The notes under the pieces were generated by a model. It saw only the letters and a list, made by a program, of their open reading frames with translations. It made no database searches and was not told the origin of the DNA. The position numbers and the translations under genes were made by a program. 5,324 bases of DNA from Sphingopyxis sp. (lineage in GTDB: Bacteria > Pseudomonadota > Alphaproteobacteria > Sphingomonadales > Sphingomonadaceae): assembly GCA_013911715.1 (NCBI GenBank), contig JACEST010000144.1, positions 1-5,324 of the forward strand, written 5' to 3'. Positions 1 to 5,324 of the stretch are shown piece by piece. Position 1 is the stretch's first letter; each line of letters opens with the position of its first letter.

Positions 1-4
1 TTCC

Positions 5-8
5 GGAG
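5..8 (+). promoter_or_regulatory. Ribosome binding site of the SapC-family gene
   Basis: GGAG lies nine bases before the ATG at 18 and supports that start. The promoter must be further upstream, outside the window, or the gene is co-transcribed with an unseen upstream gene. Confidence 0.6.
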
Positions 9-17
9 CTTTTCATC

Positions 18-800
18 ATGGCCAGCGCGCCGCAGAACGTAAATCTGCCAATTTTTTACCAGGACCTTCAGCCGCTTTCGAGCGTCGATCACGCCGGCTT
101 TCGCGCGCGCGCGCTCGACAAGGCACCCTTTCTGGTGGGCCAGCACGCCGTGCCGTTGACCAGCGACGAATTTATCTCGGCCTCGCGCCATTTTCCGATC
201 GTTTTTTCTGCCGGTGATAATCCAGTGCCATTGGCGCTGATGGGCCTTAACGAGGGCATCAATGTTTTCGTCGATGACGAAGGCAAGCTGATCAACCCGG
301 TATATGTGCCTGCGTACATCCGCCGCTATCCCTTCCTGCTCGCCAAGCTGCGCCGCGACAGCGACGAAATGTCGTTGTGCTTTGACCCCAATTCACAAGC
401 GATTGGCGACTTTACCGACGGCGACGCCCTGTTCGTCGATGGCCAACCGTCCGAGCACACGACTGCAATTCTTGGTTTTTGCGAGCAGTTTGAACAGGCG
501 GGCCAACGCACCGGCCAGTTTATGGAAGAACTGGTCAAATCAGGCCTGCTGATGGACGGCGAAGTGTCGATCGAAGTGCAGAATGCGGCCCAGCCGTTCG
601 TCTATCGTGGATTCAAGATGATCGACGAAGCCAAGCTGCGCGAACTGCGCGGTGATGTGCTTCGGAAAATGACGCAAAATGGCATGCTGGCGCTAATCTT
701 TGCGCATCTGTTCTCGTTGCAACTGATGCGCGAGATTTTTGCGACGCAGGTCAGCATGGGCAAAATGCCGCAGATTGCCCAGCAACCCGCAGCGATGTGA
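18..800 (+). CDS. SapC family protein
   Basis: A complete 260-residue protein matching the SapC family (named after a Campylobacter surface-layer locus gene; biochemical function not established). Family-like features are the N-terminal LPIFYQDLQPL segment (residues 10-20), the HAVPLTSDEF block (43-52), the hydrophobic PVPLALMGLNEGINVFVD stretch (69-86), the VYVPAYIRRYPFLLA block (95-109), and a C-terminal segment LALIFAHLFSLQLMREIF (224-241). No signal peptide or clear membrane helix is seen, so it is probably cytoplasmic. The ATG at 18 is supported by GGAG at 5-8, nine bases upstream. In sphingomonads and Caulobacter relatives, SapC genes often sit near TonB-dependent receptors and tryptophan-halogenase-like genes; whether that holds here cannot be seen, because the upstream DNA is outside the window. 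The family call is fairly secure; the role is unknown. Confidence 0.87.
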   Translation: MASAPQNVNLPIFYQDLQPLSSVDHAGFRARALDKAPFLVGQHAVPLTSDEFISASRHFPIVFSAGDNPVPLALMGLNEGINVFVDDEGKLINPVYVPAYIRRYPFLLAKLRRDSDEMSLCFDPNSQAIGDFTDGDALFVDGQPSEHTTAILGFCEQFEQAGQRTGQFMEELVKSGLLMDGEVSIEVQNAAQPFVYRGFKMIDEAKLRELRGDVLRKMTQNGMLALIFAHLFSLQLMREIFATQVSMGKMPQIAQQPAAM

Positions 801-823
801 TCGGGTACGGCGATCGGCACCGT

Positions 824-1033
824 TCAAAAGTCGATCGCCAGCCCCTTATACTCCCAATCGCCATAGCGCACGGGATCGCGCCCGCCCGGTTGCTCGGTCG
901 CAGGGTCGACTTCCACTGCGCGCGGCGTCGGCGCGCCGCTCTTTTGCCAATGCGCCGGCGGGCTCACCCCCTCCGGACGCTGGCGCGCGCGCGAAATCGG
1001 GGAACCAATGGCCTTGTTCGCGGATTGTTTCAT
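824..1033 (-). CDS. SDHAF4-like succinate dehydrogenase assembly factor (DUF1674)
   Basis: A small 69-residue protein. Its C-terminus (residues 50-69), GGRDPVRYGDW followed by EYKGLAIDF, is the hallmark of the DUF1674/SDHAF4 family. The eukaryotic members (Sdh8/SDHAF4) bind the flavinylated SdhA subunit and promote its assembly with SdhB into respiratory complex II; bacterial homologues are presumed to do the same in the cytoplasm. The N-terminal 45 or so residues are basic, proline-rich and probably disordered, which is usual for the family. I chose the ATG at 1033 because AAGGTG lies five bases upstream on the minus strand. In-frame ATGs at 1063 and 1102 would add 10 or 23 residues but run through the putative htpX promoter. 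The gene is convergent with the SapC gene (23-base gap) and divergent from htpX. No sdh genes are adjacent in this window. Confidence 0.82.
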   Translation of the reverse strand: MKQSANKAIGSPISRARQRPEGVSPPAHWQKSGAPTPRAVEVDPATEQPGGRDPVRYGDWEYKGLAIDF

Positions 1034-1041
1034 CGATGCAC

Positions 1042-1072
1042 CTTGCTGTCTGGCTGCGCCCATCCATATAAG
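1042..1072 (+). promoter_or_regulatory. Putative promoter of htpX-rsmB, possibly RpoH-type
   Basis: In the 84-base gap between the divergent SDHAF4-like gene and htpX there is CTTGCT at 1042-1047 and, after 16 bases, CCATATAAG at 1064-1072. Read as a housekeeping promoter this is TTGCTG (1043-1048), an 18-base spacer and TATAAG (1067-1072). Read as a heat-shock promoter, CTTG plus CCATAT resembles the alphaproteobacterial RpoH pattern, which would suit htpX, a heat-shock gene in E. coli. Either way a transcript would start near 1079 and leave a leader of about 40 bases. The -35 element is weak; this is a by-eye prediction. Confidence 0.35.
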
Positions 1073-1117
1073 ACGCAGCAGTGGCAATTTGGATGCAGCC
1101 ATTTGGGATCAAAGGCA

Positions 1118-2017
1118 ATGAACGGGCTGAAAACAACGATGTTGCTGGCCGCATTGACGGCATTGTTCATGGCGCTGGGCCTGACCATTGGCGGGCGCGG
1201 CGGCATGATCATCGCGCTGCTGATTGCGGTCGGCATGAATATCTTCACTTATTGGAACGCCGACAAGATCGTGCTGCGGATGCACAATGCGGTCGAGGTC
1301 GATGGCCGCACCCATCCGCAATTTTACGGGCTGGTGGCGCGACTGGCACAGCGCGCCGAACTGCCCATGCCGCGGGTTTACATCGTCGATGATGCCAATC
1401 CCAATGCGTTCGCAACCGGGCGCAACCCGGAAAATGCCGCCGTCGCGGCGACCACCGGCTTGCTCGCCATACTCAGCCATGACGAGGTTGAAGGCGTTAT
1501 GGCGCACGAATTGGCGCATGTGAAGAACCGTGACACGCTGGTAATGACCATGGTCGCGACCATTGCTGGTGCGATTTCGATGCTCGCCAATTTCGGCATG
1601 ATTTTCCGCGGCGACAGCCGCAGCGCCGGGATCGCGGGCCTGCTCGCCGTGCTTGTCGCACCCTTTGCGGCGATGCTGGTGCAAATGGCGATCAGCCGCA
1701 GCCGCGAATTTGGTGCCGACGCCACCGGTGCGCAGATTGCTGGCAACACGCGCGGTCTGGCCTCGGCACTGGCAAAGATCGCCGGGCCAGCGGCGCGCAT
1801 TCCCAACCGCACCGCACAGCGCAACCCTGCGGCGGCGCAGCTGTATATTGCCCCGCTGTCGCTCGGTGGTCTGTTCTCGACGCACCCGCGCACCGAGGAC
1901 CGGATCGCCGCATTGGCTGAACTGGGCGACGCGATGGGCGATGGACGAGCTGTAACGGCTCCACAGACCACAAGCCAACCCCGCCGAAGCGCGCTGGATC
2001 CCATGCGTGGCGACTAG
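1118..2017 (+). CDS. htpX: HtpX-type membrane zinc metalloprotease (M48 family)
   Basis: A 299-residue integral inner-membrane protease that degrades misfolded membrane proteins, acting alongside FtsH in E. coli. Two hydrophobic segments at about residues 6-26 and 28-45 form the N-terminal membrane hairpin. The zinc motif HELAH is at 130-134 (H130 and H134 as ligands, E131 catalytic), and the third ligand is likely E197 in SREFGAD. Two further hydrophobic segments are at about 143-163 and 171-190, between the HEXXH helix and the third ligand as is typical of the family. The FSTHPRTEDRI motif is at 253-263. Length is close to the E. coli protein (293). The ATG at 1118 starts directly at the first membrane segment; the open frame continues upstream to 797, but that part crosses the oppositely oriented SDHAF4-like gene and lacks protein-like character. 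The Shine-Dalgarno sequence is poor (AAAGG only two bases before the ATG). The 3' end overlaps the next gene by 11 bases. Confidence 0.95.
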   Translation: MNGLKTTMLLAALTALFMALGLTIGGRGGMIIALLIAVGMNIFTYWNADKIVLRMHNAVEVDGRTHPQFYGLVARLAQRAELPMPRVYIVDDANPNAFATGRNPENAAVAATTGLLAILSHDEVEGVMAHELAHVKNRDTLVMTMVATIAGAISMLANFGMIFRGDSRSAGIAGLLAVLVAPFAAMLVQMAISRSREFGADATGAQIAGNTRGLASALAKIAGPAARIPNRTAQRNPAAAQLYIAPLSLGGLFSTHPRTEDRIAALAELGDAMGDGRAVTAPQTTSQPRRSALDPMRGD

Positions 2018-3281
2018 GGCACGGCAGCGTCCATCGGGGAATCAGGTCGAAGGGTTAGCAGCGCGCCGCGCCGCGCTGGCGCTGCTCGACGCGGTGCTGC
2101 GGCGCGGCGAGCCGATGGACCGCGCGGTCCACGCCGCCTGCCAGCGGCTGCCGAGCGACGATCGCGCACTCGCGGTGGCGATTGCCGGCGACACGCTGCG
2201 CTGGCTCGGCCCGCTCGATGCTTTGATCGACAGCGCGGCCGAACAGACTTTGCCCGGCGACAGCAAGGTCCGTGCGGTGCTCCGTATCGCGCTGACACAG
2301 TTGCTCCACATGGGCATCGCGCCGCACGCCGTGATCGCAACCAGCCTGGCGCTGCTCGTCGGCGGGCCGCGCCGCCTGACCCATGCAATTTTGTCGAGGG
2401 CGCAGCGCGACGGCTGGACCCTGCCGGTGCCGCCACCACTGCCCCCTGCCGTCGCAGCGCGCTGGGATGCCGCATGGGGCGCCGACATGGTCACCGCAGC
2501 AGAGGCCAGCTGGGCCGAGCCGCCGCCGCTCGATCTGCGTTTCAAATCGGCATCTGCCGCCAGTGAATTTGGCGACGGTGCATCCTTCACCCCCCACCAC
2601 CGCCGCTTGCCGCGCGCTGGACGCATCGAATTGCTTCCCGGCTACGAGGATGGCGCATGGTGGGTGCAGGATCTGGCCACCAGCATCGCTGCCGACCTGC
2701 TCGGTGGCGGTCAAGGCCGACCGGTGCTGGACCTGTGCGCCGCGCCGGGCGGCAAAACAATGCAGCTCGCCGCCGCTGACTGGCAGGTGACCGCCATTGA
2801 CAGCAGCGCCAAACGGCTTGAGCGGCTGCGCGAGAATCTGGCGCGGACCCGGCTCGATGCGGCCCTGGTCACCGCCGATCTCAAACATTATGCGCCGCAA
2901 CATCAGGCCGACGCCGTGCTGCTCGACGCACCGTGCAGCGCCACCGGCACTTTTCGCCGCCACCCCGATGTGCTGCATCGCATCACCGACAGCGACATTG
3001 CCCAGCTGGCGCAGCTGCAAAGCGAACTGCTCGCGCGCGCGGCGGCTTGGGTCAAGCCGGGTGGCACCCTGGTCTATGCCACTTGCTCGCTCGAACCCGC
3101 CGAAGGCGAAGCGATCATCTCGGCCTTTCTGTCGGCCAGTCCCGGCTGGTGCATCTATGCCGTGCGCGGTGACGAATTGCCGGCTGGCATCGCCCCAACC
3201 ACCGAGGGCTGGGTCCGCACCCTCCCCGGCAGTGAACCCAGCCTCGACGGCTTTTTCATCGCAAGGCTGATCGCGCCCTGA
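2007..3281 (+). CDS. rsmB: 16S rRNA cytosine-C5 methyltransferase, RsmB/Fmu type
   Basis: A 424-residue RsmB-like enzyme, expected to methylate C5 of cytosine 967 (E. coli numbering) of 16S rRNA using S-adenosylmethionine. An N-terminal NusB-like helical RNA-binding domain spans about residues 17-135, followed by a proline-rich linker (140-147) and a Rossmann methyltransferase domain. The SAM-binding motif is VLDLCAAPGGKT (240-251), followed by the acidic strand end VTAIDSS (261-267). Motif IV is LLDAPCSATGTFRRHPD (305-321) with C310, and motif VI is LVYATCSLEPAEGE (355-368) with the probable nucleophile C360. The two-cysteine arrangement is that of RNA m5C methyltransferases. Length matches E. 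coli RsmB (429). The start is GTG at 2007, inside the end of htpX; the next in-frame ATG (residue 37) would cut into the NusB domain. It is probably co-transcribed and translationally coupled with htpX. The exact target base is inferred from family. Confidence 0.93.
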   Translation: MATRARQRPSGNQVEGLAARRAALALLDAVLRRGEPMDRAVHAACQRLPSDDRALAVAIAGDTLRWLGPLDALIDSAAEQTLPGDSKVRAVLRIALTQLLHMGIAPHAVIATSLALLVGGPRRLTHAILSRAQRDGWTLPVPPPLPPAVAARWDAAWGADMVTAAEASWAEPPPLDLRFKSASAASEFGDGASFTPHHRRLPRAGRIELLPGYEDGAWWVQDLATSIAADLLGGGQGRPVLDLCAAPGGKTMQLAAADWQVTAIDSSAKRLERLRENLARTRLDAALVTADLKHYAPQHQADAVLLDAPCSATGTFRRHPDVLHRITDSDIAQLAQLQSELLARAAAWVKPGGTLVYATCSLEPAEGEAIISAFLSASPGWCIYAVRGDELPAGIAPTTEGWVRTLPGSEPSLDGFFIARLIAP

Positions 3282-3296
3282 TTTCCATCTTTCGTC

Positions 3297-3317
3297 ACCC
3301 TGAACTTGTTTCAGGGT
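3297..3317 (+). other. Left hairpin of the REP-like element
   Basis: The stem is ACCCTGAA (3297-3304) pairing perfectly with TTCAGGGT (3310-3317), with loop CTTGT. It lies 15 bases past the rsmB stop codon and is followed by CCATGG rather than a T-tract, so any terminator role would be weak or factor-assisted. Confidence 0.75.
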
Positions 3318-3349
3318 CCATGGCGCGTGGATTCGAAATGGCACCATGG

Positions 3350-3370
3350 ATGCTGAAACAAGTTCAGCAT
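3350..3370 (-). other. Right hairpin of the REP-like element
   Basis: On the minus strand the stem is ATGCTGAA pairing perfectly with TTCAGCAT around loop CTTGT. It has the same loop and inner stem as the left hairpin but two different base pairs near the stem base. It lies 25 bases past the stop codon of the DUF3604 gene, in that gene's reading direction. Confidence 0.75.
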
Positions 3371-3395
3371 GACGAACATTAGCGTCACATAAGCC

Positions 3396-5300
3396 CTATC
3401 CCCGCGGCCGATACCAGATCGGCGAGGTATAGGCGCGCTCCTGCGCGACCAGCTCGGTTCCCGGCAGCAGCTTGGCCCCATAGCGCAGCGCGTCGAACAG
3501 CACCCAGCGCGGCGTCGGGATCTCGATAACCCGGACATAGTAAAAGGCGCGTTCCGCCGGGTCGAAATCGGGGTCGGTCCATACCGTCTGCAGCTCGGGC
3601 GCGCCGATGCTGTTGGTATAGCTGGCCTTGGCAATGTCGACCGTGTTGCCAACCGGCGGGAGCTTGCCGCCAGCGCCGGGCTGGCGCGTGTCGGTGTCTG
3701 ACCAGATGACGTCATAGACGCGCTCGTTCATCTGGCCATCCGCGCCATACCATCCCTTGACGACCTGAACTCGGTCGAGGTTCGCGCCCATCGGGTCTTT
3801 CAGCGCCGACACGATAAAGCGCGGCGCACCTTGCCCGGCTTTCAAGTCGCCACCCATCGGCACGCCGCGCGCATAGCCCGCCGCGACCCAGTCTTTGGCG
3901 AGGTCGGCGGCGGAAAAATCCCATCCGCCAAAGAAACGCACCGTCATGCGCGGGCCGGTCGTTGCATAAACCTCGCGCCGCAGCATGGCGTCGAAAATGG
4001 CGCTGCGCGTGTTGGCGGTGGCCCAGACGGCGGCATAGCCGCCCGCCAGATAGTGCCAGCCAAAGCGCCCTTCATTCGTGCCAAGATTTTGGGCGGCACC
4101 GGCACGCTTTGCATTGGGCTCGCTGCCGCTATGCTTGCCGAAGAAATTATCCTCGTCGCCGGTCGCCAGCGCAGTGTGGCTGTCGGTCGCGCCGATCATG
4201 CCGAACTTATAGGGATTGACCCCGGTCCGCGCCTCAATCGCCAGCCCGCGTTTCAGCGCCTCGCGCGCATATTCGCCGGCGAACATATCGGGTGTCTTGG
4301 TCGCGGTCATCGGCAAATTGCCCAGCTCCCAGCCTTTGACCCCAAATCCGGCAAATTCGTCATTGGGCGACAGAAACGGATGCGCCTCGCTGTCGCCCTT
4401 GATCTGCGTCACCTCGACAATCGGCTCGCGGGCGGCGCGGCGGCGGGCAAAGGCCGCGGTCATCGGGCCGCCATCGGGACCGGTCAGCTCGAACATCAAA
4501 CCATTCGACAAATTGCTATTGTGCGGGATCGCCAGCGCCTTGCCGCCGGTGACCTGCTCATAGCGGTCCATATAGTCATAAAGCTTCTCAACCTTGTCGA
4601 GCGGCGGCTGGCTGCCAAAGGGCAAGGTCCGGATTGCCTCGGCATAGCCGTCGCGGAACATCACCACGCGGTGCAGATTGTTGCCGCCGGGCATCGACGT
4701 CCATTCAAAGCCATGAAACGCCGTGAATTTTCCGGGCACATTATAGCGTTCGACGATTTCGGCGCTGCTCTTCCAGATCGACCTTGTGCCTTCTTCATTC
4801 GCCGCCAGATCGCGCATCCCCTCGGGCAGGTCGTTGCGCGCTGCCCGGTCGATGATTTCAGCGGTGACGCGCAGCGAGCCTTCGGGGCTTTCGTGCATCA
4901 TGTCGTGCCATTTGCGCAGTTGCGGGTCGCGGATCAGCAAGCGCGGCGCATCATACAGCCGCCGCGTTGCGCCCAGCCCGTCGCTATGATCGGCGATGAC
5001 GAGGAAATCGAGCGGGCGGTCGAGCTGTGCCTTCAACCCCTGCGTGGCCGTCACCTCCTCGCCCGATGCAAAGCGCAGCGCGGCCTCCGGGTCGAGTCGC
5101 ACGCCAAAGCCAAAGGCGTCGATGCTGTTGCTGGTGTGCAAATGGGTGTCACCCCACAGCACCGTTTCAGGATAGCGCGTCTCGGCGACGGTCTTGTCGG
5201 CCTTCACCGAAGTCCCCGGCGTCGTCGACGGCCCGCCGCATCCGGCCAGCGCCAGCACGGCGATGGCAACGGATAAAGTCCTGCTATGGCCTTTGTTCAT
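3396..5300 (-). CDS. DUF3604 domain lipoprotein, PHP-like metal-dependent hydrolase candidate
   Basis: A complete 634-residue protein of the DUF3604 family. The N-terminus has a short basic region, a hydrophobic stretch (about 9-19) and a lipobox LAGC (18-21), so the mature protein probably begins at lipid-modified C21. G22 follows, with no Asp retention signal, which suggests outer-membrane placement. The body carries PHP-type metal-site motifs in order: GDTHLHT (50-56; H53, H55), IADHSD (102-107; D104, H105), AFHGFEW (194-200; H196, E199), IPHNSN (258-263; H260) and GATDSHT (370-376; D373, H375). The C-terminal YYVRVIEIPTPRW (587-599) and ERAYTSPIWY (621-630) are also family-like. This points to a metal-dependent hydrolase outside the cytoplasm, but no substrate is known to me. 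The ATG at 5300 is backed by a strong GAGGG site. The promoter is outside the window; the gene is convergent with rsmB. Confidence 0.9.
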   Translation of the reverse strand: MNKGHSRTLSVAIAVLALAGCGGPSTTPGTSVKADKTVAETRYPETVLWGDTHLHTSNSIDAFGFGVRLDPEAALRFASGEEVTATQGLKAQLDRPLDFLVIADHSDGLGATRRLYDAPRLLIRDPQLRKWHDMMHESPEGSLRVTAEIIDRAARNDLPEGMRDLAANEEGTRSIWKSSAEIVERYNVPGKFTAFHGFEWTSMPGGNNLHRVVMFRDGYAEAIRTLPFGSQPPLDKVEKLYDYMDRYEQVTGGKALAIPHNSNLSNGLMFELTGPDGGPMTAAFARRRAAREPIVEVTQIKGDSEAHPFLSPNDEFAGFGVKGWELGNLPMTATKTPDMFAGEYAREALKRGLAIEARTGVNPYKFGMIGATDSHTALATGDEDNFFGKHSGSEPNAKRAGAAQNLGTNEGRFGWHYLAGGYAAVWATANTRSAIFDAMLRREVYATTGPRMTVRFFGGWDFSAADLAKDWVAAGYARGVPMGGDLKAGQGAPRFIVSALKDPMGANLDRVQVVKGWYGADGQMNERVYDVIWSDTDTRQPGAGGKLPPVGNTVDIAKASYTNSIGAPELQTVWTDPDFDPAERAFYYVRVIEIPTPRWVLFDALRYGAKLLPGTELVAQERAYTSPIWYRPRG

Positions 5301-5304
5301 TTTT

Positions 5305-5313
5305 CCCTCTCCC
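5305..5313 (-). promoter_or_regulatory. Ribosome binding site of the DUF3604 gene
   Basis: On the minus strand the leader reads GGGAGAGGG followed by AAAA and the ATG at 5300. The purine-rich run gives a good Shine-Dalgarno match (GAGGG, four bases from the start) and fixes the start directly before the lipoprotein signal peptide. Confidence 0.7.
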
Positions 5314-5324
5314 CAATGCGGTTG

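Larger units (their letters stand above)
3291..3376. repeat. REP-like extragenic inverted repeat pair (two facing hairpins)
   Basis: Two 33-base arms (3291-3323 and 3344-3376) are inverted copies of each other, identical at 29 of 33 positions, separated by a 20-base spacer containing TTCGAA. Each arm starts TTCGTC at its outer end and finishes CCATGG at its inner end, and each holds its own hairpin with an 8-bp stem and 5-base loop. The element fills most of the gap between the convergent rsmB and DUF3604 genes. Repeats with this core occur in many copies in sphingomonad genomes (recalled, not searched). It may slow or end transcription from both sides, but there is no T-tract, so it is not a classical intrinsic terminator. 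No transposase is nearby. Confidence 0.85.

Noticed and set aside
809..839. Inverted repeat GGCGATCG / CGATCGCC with a 15-base loop at the convergent SapC-SDHAF4 junction, possible terminator
   Set aside because: The right arm is coding sequence for the last residues of the SDHAF4-like protein, the loop is long, no T-tract follows, and CGATCG-type palindromes arise often in such GC-rich DNA.
797..1117. N-terminal extension of htpX by 107 codons
   Set aside because: The extension overlaps the SapC stop and runs antisense through the SDHAF4-like gene. It encodes Arg/Ala-rich sequence unlike HtpX, whose first membrane helix begins just after the ATG at 1118.
1109..1978. A 289-codon open frame on the minus strand
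   Set aside because: It is antisense to htpX; the translation is low in hydrophobic structure and looks like a GC-driven shadow.
2055..3347. A 430-codon open frame on the minus strand
   Set aside because: It is antisense to rsmB, whose methyltransferase motifs are unmistakable, and it would start within the repeat element. The translation resembles no family.
3831..5276. A 481-codon open frame on the plus strand
   Set aside because: It lies entirely opposite the DUF3604 gene, which has a lipobox, a strong ribosome binding site and ordered metal motifs. Long antisense frames are common in GC-rich DNA, and its translation shows no recognisable domain.
1..5324. CRISPR array, tRNA or rRNA, insertion sequence, phage or defence system
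   Set aside because: No regularly spaced repeats, cloverleaf-like segments, transposase or integrase motifs, or defence-related domains were seen; the five genes account for nearly all of the window.

Overview
The window looks like chromosomal DNA from an alphaproteobacterium, most likely a member of the Sphingomonadales (Sphingopyxis/Sphingomonas/Novosphingobium type). The grounds are high-GC coding sequence, a SapC-family gene, a short SDHAF4/DUF1674 protein ending in RYGDWE..GLAIDF, and an extragenic palindrome with CTGAACTTGTTTCAG cores of the kind scattered through sphingomonad genomes. The taxonomic call is inference from content; no rRNA or other marker gene is present.

Layout from left to right: a complete SapC-family gene (18-800, +); 23 bases further on, the convergent 3' end of a small SDHAF4-like succinate dehydrogenase assembly factor gene (824-1033, -); an 84-base divergent intergenic region with a possible promoter; htpX, an M48 membrane zinc metalloprotease (1118-2017, +), which overlaps by 11 bases the GTG-initiated rsmB-type 16S rRNA m5C methyltransferase gene (2007-3281, +); a 114-base intergenic stretch holding a two-hairpin inverted repeat (3291-3376); and a DUF3604 lipoprotein with PHP-like metal-binding motifs (3396-5300, -). 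The first 17 bases and the last 24 bases hold the ribosome-binding regions of the outermost genes.

The genes fall into separate small units. htpX and rsmB form a probable translationally coupled pair (membrane-protein quality control and ribosome modification). The SDHAF4-like gene is transcribed away from htpX and has no succinate dehydrogenase genes beside it here. SapC and the DUF3604 lipoprotein both belong to families of poorly known function, and their transcriptional partners, if any, lie outside the window. There is no sign of a mobile element, phage, CRISPR array, RNA gene or defence cassette, and I did not find a convincing undescribed multi-gene system. The best items for a second look are the repeat pair, whose arms differ only by compensated base-pair changes, and the exported PHP-like DUF3604 protein.
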